Positions 1-8,782 of a stretch of DNA of 28,078 nucleotides are shown here, piece after piece. This DNA is from an uncultured Porphyromonadaceae bacterium (GTDB lineage: Bacteria; Bacteroidota; Bacteroidia; Bacteroidales; Muribaculaceae): NCBI GenBank assembly GCA_937892215.1, contig CALAVE010000079.1, positions 1 to 28,078 on the forward strand. Direction: 5' to 3'. Position 1 is the first letter of the stretch. Each line of letters begins with the position of its first letter. The translations under genes and the position numbers were made by a program. The notes beneath the pieces are model-generated. The model did not search any database and was not told where the DNA came from. It saw only the letters and a list, made by a program, of their open reading frames with translations.

Positions 1-72
1 AATTGCAATTCAAAATCATTGACTATTTAGTGAATATTTTGATGCGGTTGCCGTGGATGCGGCTCGCTAAGA

Positions 73-104
73 TTTGCTTTTTTAATTTTTAATCACTAAT
101 TTTG
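73..104 (+). promoter_or_regulatory. Promoter for the DUF5722 gene pair
   Basis: TTTG at 73-76, a 20-base spacer, then TAATTTTG at 97-104. This is an exact match to the Bacteroidetes primary-sigma promoter. Transcription should begin near 110, leaving a leader of about 43 bases before the ATG at 154. Confidence 0.75.
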
Positions 105-153
105 TAAACGAATTTTAGACTAACAACTCATTTAACCGCTTTTTTTGAAAATC

Positions 154-2388
154 ATGGCTTACATTAAACACAAAATTCTCACTTTTCAATCTTTATTAAT
201 AACTCTCGCCATTGCGGCTACACAATTGGGGTGCGCCGACAAAACCACTGCAATAACCTCGGCCGCTCTCGCTCCGGCAGACGAGGCCGCGACGGCTCGT
301 ACTTCACTGACTTTCAACACTTCATCCGGCGTCAACCAGTTGCAGACATCATACAACAGTTCCACCGGAGTTTACACTTTCGTCACCACAGGCGGCGACC
401 CCTACCTCAGCACAAACACGTTCCGACCGCTGTCCACGCCGTTCCCCGCTGAGCAGATGATTCTCACTTTCGACTACCAGTGCACCGACGGCATCCCAAA
501 CATGCAATTGTTCTTCGCGCCGGCGCTCTCTGAGGCGCGCTCGGTAAGAAACATCGAACTTCCTGCCACCACCGACGACGAATGGGGAACGTTCAACTTG
601 AACATCCAGACTTATAAGGAAAGTTTCGCATGGCCCGCACAGTGGAAGTACAATTACATCCGATTCGACTTTGGTAGCCTGTCGGACGTTACTGTCAAAG
701 TCAAAGGGCTCGCCATCAGGGCTATGACCGAGAAAGAGCAACAAGATTATGCGGAATCCACCGCTTTCAGTTCCGACAAGCAGGCTCTTGCCGACCACAT
801 TACTGATTATCTCAACGCTTCTTTCTCATCAAGCGTCAACAAAGTTCAGGTCACTGAAAACGAGGTGATTATCCAAGGCACAACAAGCGGCACCGGCAGG
901 TTCGCTCTTGCCGAAATCACGCCTTACGAGAACATCACCGAGTTTGAGACTTTCCCGCACATCACAGCCATCCGTGGTAGCCAGTTCGCCATTCGTCTGC
1001 CTCGATACATCGACCGCGACGGATACAACTACGACCGCCTGCTCTCCAAGTGGGCCATCATAAGCCTCAGCGACAATGCGCAGACTCTGGCTTCGCATGC
1101 CCGATATGCCGACGAGGTCTATGCCGTACACTCACCGGCTGCCGCCACGCAGAAGAACAAGAAAGGCGTGCTCGGATGCCCCATTCACGCCATCGACGGG
1201 GTCAAGGACGTGGAAGTGATGAACTATGGTGTCACAGCCAATGTCATCTGCATTGAGCAATGGTTGCTTCACGAACCTCTCACGCTGTCCGACTATGACC
1301 AGCCATATTCTCGCCCCGCCATTCCATACACTTACAATGGACACCAATACTACATCAACGGCTACAAGGTCATGGAATATGACAATCTCATCCAGGAGTA
1401 TAACCGCCAGGGTATGATTGTGATCGCCTACCCCGAGGTTCGCCCGCCTGAGAAAGGATACCCCAACTCGCGCGACCCCTATCTCACCAATCTGTTCGTC
1501 CACCCCGAAAGAGACGGTGGCACTCAACTCATGGTTAATGTCACCACGCCCGAAGCCATCAATGCCTACGCGGCCGTAATCAACTATCTGGCCGAGCGTT
1601 ATTCGCAGGACGGCATGAGAATCCACCACTGGTGCATCTTCAACGAGGTTAACGCCTCGGAGGTGTGGTGCAACATGGGCAAGTCACAACCCGAGATGTA
1701 CTTCACCGACACCTACATGAAATCGCTCCGCCTGTGGTATAACATCGTTCGCCAGTACGACCAGAACGCCAGCGTTCTCGCGTGCTTTGAGCACAACTGG
1801 AACGTTGCAGCCAACAACGACGCGCTCTACCCAGCCAGATCCATTCTGGAAAGCATTGAGAAGTATTCGGCCTGCGAAGGCGACTTCTGGTGGGGCGTGG
1901 CTCACCACCCCTACCCCTACGACCTGAATGTAACTCGCTTCTGGGAATACGACGGTAATTTCGTGAATTTCACACAGGACACACCCCAAATCACTTTCTA
2001 TAACCTGGAGGTGCTCAACGACTGGGCGCTCATGCCGCAGCACATGTATCAAGGCACGGTTAAGCGTAAGATTTACCTCACCGAGCAAGGGGTCAACACC
2101 ACAGACTACTCCACCGAGGCCATGGCGGATCAGGCTGCAGGTGCTGCCTATGTCTGGAAGAAAGTCAACGCCCTGCCGGCCATCGACGGCATCACTTGGC
2201 ATGCCAATGTGGACAACACCGGCGACGGGAACCTCAGGCTAGGACTGCACCAGTACAGCGAGAATGGCTACACACGCAAGCCTTCTTGGTACGTTTGGAA
2301 AGCAGCCGGCACGGCCGACGAAGATGACGTATTCACTCCGTACATGACACGGCTGGGTATCACTTCTTGGGACCAAATCATGCACTAA
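154..2388 (+). CDS. DUF5722 lipoprotein, probable clan GH-A-like glycoside hydrolase (copy 1)
   Basis: A 744-residue secreted lipoprotein. The start at ATG 154 is preferred over an in-frame TTG at 145 because it begins a clean signal peptide ending in lipobox LGC (lipidated Cys27). The N-terminal third reads as a beta-sandwich (ILTFDYQC..., QLFFAPALSE...), followed by a TIM-barrel-like region. Two glutamates fit a retaining clan GH-A pair: E498 in IFNEVN (acid/base after strand 4, Asn before Glu) and E644 in YLTEQG (nucleophile after strand 7). The family is known as DUF5722; the glycosidase role is inference from these motifs, and the substrate is unknown. A paralogue follows after 13 bp and is probably co-transcribed. 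No SusC/SusD pair is present, so this is not a standard polysaccharide utilisation locus as far as the window shows. Confidence 0.85.
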   Translation: MAYIKHKILTFQSLLITLAIAATQLGCADKTTAITSAALAPADEAATARTSLTFNTSSGVNQLQTSYNSSTGVYTFVTTGGDPYLSTNTFRPLSTPFPAEQMILTFDYQCTDGIPNMQLFFAPALSEARSVRNIELPATTDDEWGTFNLNIQTYKESFAWPAQWKYNYIRFDFGSLSDVTVKVKGLAIRAMTEKEQQDYAESTAFSSDKQALADHITDYLNASFSSSVNKVQVTENEVIIQGTTSGTGRFALAEITPYENITEFETFPHITAIRGSQFAIRLPRYIDRDGYNYDRLLSKWAIISLSDNAQTLASHARYADEVYAVHSPAAATQKNKKGVLGCPIHAIDGVKDVEVMNYGVTANVICIEQWLLHEPLTLSDYDQPYSRPAIPYTYNGHQYYINGYKVMEYDNLIQEYNRQGMIVIAYPEVRPPEKGYPNSRDPYLTNLFVHPERDGGTQLMVNVTTPEAINAYAAVINYLAERYSQDGMRIHHWCIFNEVNASEVWCNMGKSQPEMYFTDTYMKSLRLWYNIVRQYDQNASVLACFEHNWNVAANNDALYPARSILESIEKYSACEGDFWWGVAHHPYPYDLNVTRFWEYDGNFVNFTQDTPQITFYNLEVLNDWALMPQHMYQGTVKRKIYLTEQGVNTTDYSTEAMADQAAGAAYVWKKVNALPAIDGITWHANVDNTGDGNLRLGLHQYSENGYTRKPSWYVWKAAGTADEDDVFTPYMTRLGITSWDQIMH

Positions 2389-2401
2389 AATTTCTTTAAT
2401 T

Positions 2402-4525
2402 ATGAAATCATCATACAGAACCATTACCTCTTTGGCTCTTGCCGCTTTATTTGCATTCAGCGGCTCAGCCCAGACTCAACTCTCTATCAATCCAGAATCA
2501 GCCAGATTCTGCACGGCAACTCTTGATAAGGCCACCGGCATCACGTCCATAGTCACCGGACCGAAAGATCCTCAGAGTATCGCAAATCTGCCACACGGCT
2601 CCTCGCTCGACCCCTCTGTCACGATCCTGACTTTCGAGTACCAGTGCCCGGAAGGCATTCAAGACTTCCAACTGTTTTTCGCACCGGAACTGAAAGAGAA
2701 GAATTCTGTAATGACTAAACTCCGTGCCACTAATGCCGACGAATGGGCCACATTCACGCTACATCTCACCGATGTGCGGGACAAGATGAACTGGGCAAAC
2801 ACAACAGGTAACTGGTACATCCGCCTCGACTGGGGCAATGAAGAGGGAAAGCATATACGTGTACGCAACATCGCCGTTCGTCAGCCAACCAAAGAAGAGA
2901 AAGTCGTAATGGCACAGTCGGCCGCCGACCTCCACTATAAGGAAATGCTGGGTGCCAACATTGAGTCGTACCTCTACTCTTCCTTCTCTTGCCGCATCAC
3001 CGACGTTGAAGTCACACCGTCTAACATCACCATCTGCGGCGAGACCGACGGCAAGGCCGGTTATCAGGTGGCCGAGGTCCTGCCTTACGAAAATCTCACC
3101 GAACTCAAGAAGTTCGTATTCACAAAACCCGTCTCCGGCAAGAATTTCCGCATTACGGTAGCACGCAAGGCTAACTACGACGGCTTCCGATACGACCGCA
3201 GTCTCTCCAAGTGGGTCATCATATCCGACAACGGAACTTCTCAGCAGATTTCATCACATGCCCTATATGCATCCAAGATGGATTACAAGAACAATCCTAC
3301 AGCACACAAGCCGTTCAACAAGAAGGGTATGCTTGGCATCGCGTTTTGGCCCGACAACGACGGCATTGTGGACATCGACACCATGAACTGCGGCACCATA
3401 GGTATGGGCATAACGCTCAACAATTATTTCCACCTCACCCGCCACTCCCCCGAAGACGTGGAATTTTCCTATGGCGGACGCACCTACTATGCCGATGGAA
3501 AAACGGTCAGAAACACCGACAACATGGTGCGCACCTACAACCGGCACAACTGCTACGTTTTGTGCTATGTCAGGTGCTATCCGCCTGACCTCAGTTGGAC
3601 CGACAGCGTGGCATCCAAGGTGCTCCTGCACCCGCAATGCAGCGGCGGATTCCAGTGCGCCATGAACATTGCCACACCCGAGGGGCTTAATGCCGTCGCC
3701 GCCTGCATGGACTTCATCGGCAAGCGATACAGCCAGCCGGGAATGAGAATTCACATCTGGGCCACGCAGAACGAGGTTAACGCTAACAAGATGTGGTGCA
3801 ACCTGGGCGACAACAGCCCCGAAATGTACTTCACCGACTATTACACGCGCCTCATGCGCGTTATGGCCAACACTCTTCAGCCCTACGACCCGAACGCCGC
3901 CATCCTGGCCGTGTTTGAGCACAACTGGGCGCAGATTTCCGGTAACGGCTCGCAATATCCGTCTCGCAATATGCTCGACAAGATTCTGCTATTCTCCGAA
4001 AACGAAGGGGATTTCCTATGGGGAATGGGTGCACATCCCTATCCAGCGCACCAACCCGACTTCTGGGTTAAGGACGTGGCTCCGGAAGTAACTTTCGACC
4101 AGAGTTCGCCCAAGGTGACGTTCAAGAATCTGGAAGTGCTCAACGAATGGGCTCTCAACCCTGCCCACTTCTACAACAAAACCGAAAAACGTCCCGTTTT
4201 CCTCTGTGAAAATGGCGTTAGCAGCATGGACAACACCGAGCACAATCTCACGCTGCAGGCCGCAGGTGCCGCCTACGCATGGAAAAAGGCCAACGCTCTG
4301 CCGGGCATCGACTCTTTCATGTGGTACTCGCCCAGCGACTACAGCACCGACTTTGGTCTTCTTCTGGGCCTTCGCTTCTCTGGTGATGACAAGAATCATC
4401 CATACGAGCGCAAGCCTTCTTGGTTCGTCTGGCAGGCCGCCGGCTCCAACCGTGAAGACGAGGTCTTCGCCCCCTACCTAAAGGTCATTGGTATCGACAG
4501 TTGGGACCAAATCTGGAAACACTGA
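2402..4525 (+). CDS. DUF5722 secreted protein, probable glycoside hydrolase (copy 2)
   Basis: A 707-residue paralogue of the preceding gene with the same layout. Unlike copy 1 it has a standard signal peptide (MKSSYRTITSLALAALFAFS, cleavage near SAQ-TQ) with no lipobox Cys, so the protein should be periplasmic or released rather than lipid-anchored. The N-terminal sandwich repeats the ILTFEYQCPEG and QLFFAPELKE blocks of copy 1. The putative catalytic pair is kept: E458 in WATQNEVN and E603 in FLCENGV. The C-termini also match (KPSW-VW-AAG-...-WDQI). It lies 13 bp downstream of copy 1 and a strong terminator follows its stop. The pair looks like an old tandem duplication, with one product anchored and one soluble. 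Substrate unknown. Confidence 0.85.
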   Translation: MKSSYRTITSLALAALFAFSGSAQTQLSINPESARFCTATLDKATGITSIVTGPKDPQSIANLPHGSSLDPSVTILTFEYQCPEGIQDFQLFFAPELKEKNSVMTKLRATNADEWATFTLHLTDVRDKMNWANTTGNWYIRLDWGNEEGKHIRVRNIAVRQPTKEEKVVMAQSAADLHYKEMLGANIESYLYSSFSCRITDVEVTPSNITICGETDGKAGYQVAEVLPYENLTELKKFVFTKPVSGKNFRITVARKANYDGFRYDRSLSKWVIISDNGTSQQISSHALYASKMDYKNNPTAHKPFNKKGMLGIAFWPDNDGIVDIDTMNCGTIGMGITLNNYFHLTRHSPEDVEFSYGGRTYYADGKTVRNTDNMVRTYNRHNCYVLCYVRCYPPDLSWTDSVASKVLLHPQCSGGFQCAMNIATPEGLNAVAACMDFIGKRYSQPGMRIHIWATQNEVNANKMWCNLGDNSPEMYFTDYYTRLMRVMANTLQPYDPNAAILAVFEHNWAQISGNGSQYPSRNMLDKILLFSENEGDFLWGMGAHPYPAHQPDFWVKDVAPEVTFDQSSPKVTFKNLEVLNEWALNPAHFYNKTEKRPVFLCENGVSSMDNTEHNLTLQAAGAAYAWKKANALPGIDSFMWYSPSDYSTDFGLLLGLRFSGDDKNHPYERKPSWFVWQAAGSNREDEVFAPYLKVIGIDSWDQIWKH

Positions 4526-4548
4526 TAGCGACTCAAGCAAAGCATAAA

Positions 4549-4598
4549 AATCGGCGTGAAAGACCGCAACATACGGCTTTCACGCTGATTCTCTTTTT
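4549..4598 (+). terminator. Rho-independent terminator after the DUF5722 pair
   Basis: A 14-bp stem (4549-4562 with 4577-4590, one G-U pair) extended by an inner CCG/CGG, followed by CTCTTTTT. It lies 23 bp after the stop at 4525. Confidence 0.85.
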
Positions 4599-4608
4599 GC
4601 CACAGAAA

Positions 4609-4999
4609 TAATACTTGGCCCCGAAGTAGATACCGTGGTTGTTACCGTCCGTACCGCTGTGGGTCACTATGCCCCACACGTCGTCCACAGCGAAACCATA
4701 AAAGGGTGCGAAATACTCTATCACCTCACGCTCAAAGGCCTGCGACGACATATTCCACGGCTTGTCGGTCATCGGGTCACCGGCATTGCTCAGGTTCACA
4801 CCTCCAGGCCAGCATCATGATACCATTCATAGAAGTCTCGCAACTCCGACTGCTGGTTGATGGGATAGCCGAAATAAGTTTACTGGTCGGTCTTCCATAT
4901 CTCTGTCCATTCGTCCAGTTCCTGGAATCCAGATGTCTGCGCAAGCGCGCATTATGCACTCAGCAGCAAGGCTGGCAGCAACATTAGTCTTGTTTTCAT
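4609..4999 (-). pseudogene. Decayed gene for a secreted protein
   Basis: Reading from an ATG at 4999 gives a convincing signal peptide, MKTRLMLLPALLLSA, then an in-frame TAA, then CALAQTSGFQELDEWTEIWK. A second TAA comes before TYFGYPINQQSELRDFYEW. A one-base frameshift near 4816-4825 moves the reading into the frame WPGGVNLSNAGDPMTDKPW and on to a plausible protein segment ending near YFGAKYYF at about 4609. Beyond that the frame runs into the neighbouring terminator, so the original 3' end is lost. Two nonsense codons, one frameshift and a truncation mark a dead gene, probably for a secreted or lipoprotein-type product. I do not recognise the family. Confidence 0.75.
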
Positions 5000-5123
5000 C
5001 ATCTTTCCAATTATGTTTGATTTGTTCTTCGATATTCTCAATTGTATCATCCACAAAGATGACAAATATTTTCCAGTGCCGAACTCATTTCTCAAAAATA
5101 TTAACTCCTTTATTTCGCCTAAA

Positions 5124-5155
5124 TTTGGTCAATCCGCAAAAAGTCCGTACTTTTA
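5124..5155 (+). promoter_or_regulatory. Promoter for tRNA-Ala(CGC)
   Basis: TTTG at 5124-5127, 20 bases, then TACTTTTA at 5148-5155. Only the last base of the -7 box departs from consensus. The expected start, near 5162, is just ahead of the mature tRNA at 5169. Confidence 0.65.
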
Positions 5156-5168
5156 CACCGTCAAACGG

Positions 5169-5241
5169 GGGGCATTAGCTCATCTGGTAGAGCGCTACAT
5201 TCGCATTGTAGAGGTAGGCGGTTCGAGTCCGCTATGCTCCA
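5169..5241 (+). tRNA. tRNA-Ala (anticodon CGC)
   Basis: A 73-base cloverleaf. The acceptor stem GGGGCAT pairs with ATGCTCC and includes the G3-U70 wobble that identifies alanine tRNAs. The anticodon stem CTACA/TGTAG encloses the loop TTCGCAT, giving anticodon CGC, which reads the GCG codon. The T arm has GTTCGAGTC. The discriminator base is A and no CCA is encoded, so CCA is added after transcription. A promoter and a terminator flank it, so it is a single-gene transcription unit. Confidence 0.95.
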
Positions 5242-5255
5242 CTTTCATCCTTCCG

Positions 5256-5295
5256 CTGCGGCAAGTCTTTGAGCATCTTGCCGCAGTTATTTTTC
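5256..5295 (+). terminator. Terminator after tRNA-Ala(CGC)
   Basis: A perfect 10-bp stem, CTGCGGCAAG (5256-5265) with CTTGCCGCAG (5277-5286), followed by TTATTTTT. It starts 15 bases after the tRNA. Confidence 0.9.
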
Positions 5296-5368
5296 ATATC
5301 ACACACTGCATTCACAAAAATTAAAGAAAAAATTCTTTAATTTATTACGCTTAAATCAAATTATTGTG

Positions 5369-5376
5369 TAATTTTG
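5369..5376 (+). promoter_or_regulatory. -7 box of the pckA promoter
   Basis: TAATTTTG matches the Bacteroidetes -7 consensus, but no clear TTG lies 19-21 bases upstream. Transcription from about 5383 would leave an AT-rich leader of about 65 bases before the pckA ATG at 5448, longer than most leaders here. I see no recognisable riboswitch in it. Confidence 0.55.
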
Positions 5377-5447
5377 CACTTGTATAATAAAGCAACTCGT
5401 TAGAACTCAAAAATACAATTAATTAATCTTTAAATATTCAATTCATT

Positions 5448-7061
5448 ATGGCAAAATTCGATAAGTCGGTTTTAGCAAAGTATGGTATCACTGGAACTAC
5501 CGAGGTTCTTTACAATCCATCTTATGAGGTACTGTTCAACGAAGAGACTAAGCCCGGACTGGAAGGCTTCGACGTGGGTCAGGAAACTGAACTTGGCGCT
5601 ATCAACGTCATGACTGGTGTTTATACCGGACGCTCTCCTAAGGACAAATTCATCGTTGACGACGAAACTTCACACGACACTGTGTGGTGGACCAGCGATG
5701 AGTACAAGAACGACAACAAGCGCGCTTCTAAAGAGGCTTGGGCTGCCGTTAAGGAACTCGCTCAGAAAGAGCTCTCTAACAAGAAACTTTATGTCGTCGA
5801 CGGATTCTGCGGTGCCAACAAGGACACTCGCATGAAAGTGCGCTTCATCATGGAAGTTGCTTGGCAGGCTCACTTCGTTACTAATATGTTTATACGCCCG
5901 CAGAACGAGGAAGAATTCGACCAGGAACCGGACTTCATCGTTTACAACGCCAGCAAGGCTAAGGTTGAGAACTACAAGGAACTCGGACTCAACAGCGAGA
6001 CTGCCGTTGTCTTCAACGTTACCAGCCGCGAGCAGGTTATCATCAACACTTGGTACGGCGGCGAAATGAAGAAGGGTATGTTCTCCATGATGAACTACTA
6101 TCTGCCGCTCAAGGGCATTGCCGCTATGCACTGCTCCGCTAACTGCGACATGAACGGCGAGAACACTGCCATCTTCTTCGGCCTCTCAGGAACAGGAAAG
6201 ACCACTCTTTCTACCGACCCGAAACGCAAACTCATCGGCGACGACGAGCACGGATGGGACGACAATGGCGTGTTCAATTTCGAAGGCGGTTGCTACGCTA
6301 AGGTTATCAACCTCGACGCTGAGGCTGAGCCCGACATCTACAACGCTATCCGCCGCGACGCGCTCCTCGAGAACGTTACCGTGGACGAGAACGGAAAGAT
6401 TGATTTCGCCGACAAGAGCGTTACCGAAAACACTCGCGTTAGCTATCCTATCTACCACATTAAGAACATCGTGCGCCCCATCAGCCACGCTCCCGCGGCT
6501 AAGCAGGTTATCTTCCTCAGCGCCGACGCGTTCGGAGTCCTTCCTCCGGTTTCTATTCTCGACGCAGAGCAGACTAAGTACTACTTCCTCAGCGGATTCA
6601 CCGCTAAGTTGGCAGGTACTGAGCGCGGAATCACCGAGCCTACACCAACCTTCAGCGCATGCTTCGGACAGGCGTTCCTTGAACTGCACCCCACAAAATA
6701 TGCTGAGGAACTGGTTAAGCGCATGAAACAGAGCGGTGCCAAGGCTTACCTCGTTAACACCGGATGGAACGGTACTGGCAAGCGCATCTCCATCCGAGAC
6801 ACTCGCGGCATCATCGACGCTATCCTCAACCACAGCATCGACGCTGCGCCCACTAAGACCATTCCGTTCTTCAACTTCGTAGTTCCTACTCAACTCCAAG
6901 GTGTTGATCCCGGCATCCTTGACCCACGCGACACTTACGCCGACGCTGCTCAGTGGGAAGAGAAGGCTCGCGACCTGGCTTCGCGATTCATCAACAACTT
7001 CAAGAAGTACGAAAGCAACGAAGCCGGTAAGGCTCTGGTTGCTGCCGGTCCCAAGTTGTAA
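5448..7061 (+). CDS. pckA: Phosphoenolpyruvate carboxykinase (ATP)
   Basis: A 537-residue ATP-type PEP carboxykinase, close to the usual 530-540 for this family. It interconverts oxaloacetate plus ATP with PEP, CO2 and ADP. In fermentative Bacteroidales it largely runs towards CO2 fixation, feeding oxaloacetate to the fumarate/succinate branch and yielding ATP. Visible motifs are YTGRSPKDKF near residue 60 (substrate Arg), the kinase-1a P-loop GLSGTGKTT with Lys251, the metal-binding LIGDDEHGW directly after it, and FNFEGGCYAK. Its codon choice (many GCT, GTT and AAG codons) looks like that of a highly expressed gene and differs from its C-ending neighbours. It has its own promoter and a strong terminator, so it is monocistronic. 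Confidence 0.97.
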   Translation: MAKFDKSVLAKYGITGTTEVLYNPSYEVLFNEETKPGLEGFDVGQETELGAINVMTGVYTGRSPKDKFIVDDETSHDTVWWTSDEYKNDNKRASKEAWAAVKELAQKELSNKKLYVVDGFCGANKDTRMKVRFIMEVAWQAHFVTNMFIRPQNEEEFDQEPDFIVYNASKAKVENYKELGLNSETAVVFNVTSREQVIINTWYGGEMKKGMFSMMNYYLPLKGIAAMHCSANCDMNGENTAIFFGLSGTGKTTLSTDPKRKLIGDDEHGWDDNGVFNFEGGCYAKVINLDAEAEPDIYNAIRRDALLENVTVDENGKIDFADKSVTENTRVSYPIYHIKNIVRPISHAPAAKQVIFLSADAFGVLPPVSILDAEQTKYYFLSGFTAKLAGTERGITEPTPTFSACFGQAFLELHPTKYAEELVKRMKQSGAKAYLVNTGWNGTGKRISIRDTRGIIDAILNHSIDAAPTKTIPFFNFVVPTQLQGVDPGILDPRDTYADAAQWEEKARDLASRFINNFKKYESNEAGKALVAAGPKL

Positions 7062-7098
7062 TTTTCACGCAGTAAATGCTTTTATAACAACCATAACT

Positions 7099-7133
7099 CA
7101 GAGCCTGCGAACTTCTCCGCAGGCTCTGTTTTT
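7099..7133 (+). terminator. Terminator after pckA
   Basis: An 11-bp perfect stem (CAGAGCCTGCG at 7099-7109 with CGCAGGCTCTG at 7118-7128) followed by TTTTT. It lies 37 bases beyond the pckA stop. Confidence 0.92.
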
Positions 7134-7151
7134 CCAAAATCCCTATCACAG

Positions 7152-7856
7152 ATGAAACACATCATTGCGCCTCGCATAACCACCCAACTGTCCGTCAAGG
7201 CATCGGACGTCAACGACATCTTCAACCGGAACACCCTGCCGTGGCACGACTTGAAGTGCTGCAACTGGCCCGAATCGTTCCCCTATACCCCAACGGTCCG
7301 CTTCCGCCTGGCTCACACCGGCTCATCACTGCTTCTGCAGTTTGCCGTTAGCGAACTCACGGTTCGCGCCACTGAGCCCATTGGGGGCAAAGTATGGGAA
7401 GACTCCTGCTGCGAAACGTTCATCTCTTTCAATGGGCAGGACTATTACAACCTGGAGTGCAACGCATGCGGCTCGTTCCTCATCAAGTACGGTCCGGACC
7501 GCTCTCAGCGCATGCTTCCGCCCGAGCGTGTCTTCAGGCTCATCGACACTTGGTCGTCGCTCGGTAGCGACGCTTTCAACGAGACTACCGCTCCGGCCGA
7601 GTGGCAACTCGCTCTTGCCGTGCCTGTCGAGGCCTTTTTCGGCGACAACATCTCGTCTCTTTCGGGAATCAAGGCGCGCATTAACTTCTATAAGTGCGGC
7701 GACTGTCTCGCCAATTGCCACTTCCTGTCGTGGGCTCCGGTCACCTCTCCAGCACCCGACTTCCACCGTCCGCAGGACTTCGGCGCAATCGAATTTGCCG
7801 AATTACCGCTCCACATAGCGCATATTCAAACAAAAATGCGTAATTTAGCGCAATAA
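7152..7856 (+). CDS. CBM9-like (carbohydrate-binding family 9-like) protein
   Basis: A 234-residue protein with no signal peptide, so probably cytoplasmic. The pattern LLLQFAVSELTVRATE, then VWEDSCCETFISF, then YYNLECNACGSFL, and a closing SWAPV near PDFHRPQDFGAIEF matches the CBM9-like fold found in many Bacteroidales hypothetical proteins. In that fold the W-E-D-S-x-x-E segment lines the ligand site. The protein is essentially one such domain with no catalytic partner. Its ligand is unknown, and standalone copies may not bind sugars at all. It starts 18 bp after the pckA terminator and has no clear promoter, so some read-through from pckA is possible. Confidence 0.7.
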   Translation: MKHIIAPRITTQLSVKASDVNDIFNRNTLPWHDLKCCNWPESFPYTPTVRFRLAHTGSSLLLQFAVSELTVRATEPIGGKVWEDSCCETFISFNGQDYYNLECNACGSFLIKYGPDRSQRMLPPERVFRLIDTWSSLGSDAFNETTAPAEWQLALAVPVEAFFGDNISSLSGIKARINFYKCGDCLANCHFLSWAPVTSPAPDFHRPQDFGAIEFAELPLHIAHIQTKMRNLAQ

Positions 7857-7869
7857 ATCAGTTCCGCGT

Positions 7870-8754
7870 ATGTATCTTTTCACTCTTCTCACCTCTCTCC
7901 AGGCCAACTCAGCCGAGATTGAAAACGCCATTAAGCAAACCGCCGAAAACACTTCGGCTGTACCCTGGACCGTATCGGCTTTCGTTGTGGCCCTCTTGTC
8001 GCTCATCGTTGCCATCGTTGCCGCATTCATCGCCTACAAGGCTATGAACTATGCACGTGACACTCTTCGTGCGCAAATTCAGACCGAAAAAAACACGTAT
8101 CGCCTCGACCTCGATGTTCAGAAGAACCTGTTAGTGGAAATGTGCAGGCACCTCTATCGCAGCATGGTGGTTTCCTACACGGTTTCCCGGAAGTTGGAAC
8201 AGTGCAATTTCACTGCCTACCCGTCGGAAGAGCATCTGGCTAAAATGAAAATCAACCTGGAAGACATCCACGACGAACTTTTCTATAACGGTAACACGGA
8301 GGCGTTTTTCGACATCAGCAAGTTATACACGTTATTACTTAACTACAACATAGAACTTGACATCATCTGCGAGCACCTCAAGTCTCCGTCTATCGACATC
8401 GAGACCAAACGCAGAGACATCTCCACTCTGCTCTTCAAATGCGGACACCTCACTGAAAAAATTCATAATTTCATCCTCTTGGTTTGGCCCGAGCAAGACA
8501 AGGACGACCCTGAGCAAAACAAGGACGACGTAAAAAATATAATAAAGCGTGCCATAGCCGAAAATCAAGAACAGAAGCCCAACTTTCAAGGCAAATTCAC
8601 ACCTTACGAAAACAACGAGTCCTTCTATGTGAAAACTCTCTTCTCCACCGAAGAGGAGAAAGCCGAGTTCTTCCGCAATTTCAATGCCGACGTACGGATA
8701 GAAATGGGCAAGAACCTTGAAGGTGCCGATAAGATACATCTCATCAAATTCTAA
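7870..8754 (+). CDS. Single-pass membrane protein of unknown function
   Basis: A 294-residue protein I do not recognise. The first 30 residues are polar to amphipathic, and one strong transmembrane helix spans about 33-56 (TVSAFVVALLSLIVAIVAAF). A long helical cytoplasmic region follows (RDTLRAQIQTEKNTYRLDLD), probably a coiled coil, then an acidic linker rich in D, E, K and Q near 205-222 (EQDKDDPEQNKDD). The layout, a short N-terminus, one helix, a coiled coil and a soluble C-terminal domain, suggests a membrane-anchored scaffold or sensor. No catalytic motif is visible. It starts 13 bp after the CBM9-like gene and 28 bp before the threonine aldolase, so the three may share a transcript. 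Confidence 0.7.
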   Translation: MYLFTLLTSLQANSAEIENAIKQTAENTSAVPWTVSAFVVALLSLIVAIVAAFIAYKAMNYARDTLRAQIQTEKNTYRLDLDVQKNLLVEMCRHLYRSMVVSYTVSRKLEQCNFTAYPSEEHLAKMKINLEDIHDELFYNGNTEAFFDISKLYTLLLNYNIELDIICEHLKSPSIDIETKRRDISTLLFKCGHLTEKIHNFILLVWPEQDKDDPEQNKDDVKNIIKRAIAENQEQKPNFQGKFTPYENNESFYVKTLFSTEEEKAEFFRNFNADVRIEMGKNLEGADKIHLIKF

Positions 8755-8782
8755 TCTTTGAATAATTGCTAAAATTTCCTCT

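Noticed and set aside
4609..5241. Idea that the decayed gene beside the tRNA is a remnant of an integrated element.
   Set aside because: It lies on the 5' side of the tRNA, no repeat of the tRNA 3' end is seen nearby, and no integrase or transposase remains.
5013..5324. Plus-strand open frame of about 100 codons across tRNA-Ala(CGC).
   Set aside because: It contains the tRNA translated (LAHLVERYIRIVEVGGSS) and runs into the terminator; no protein features.
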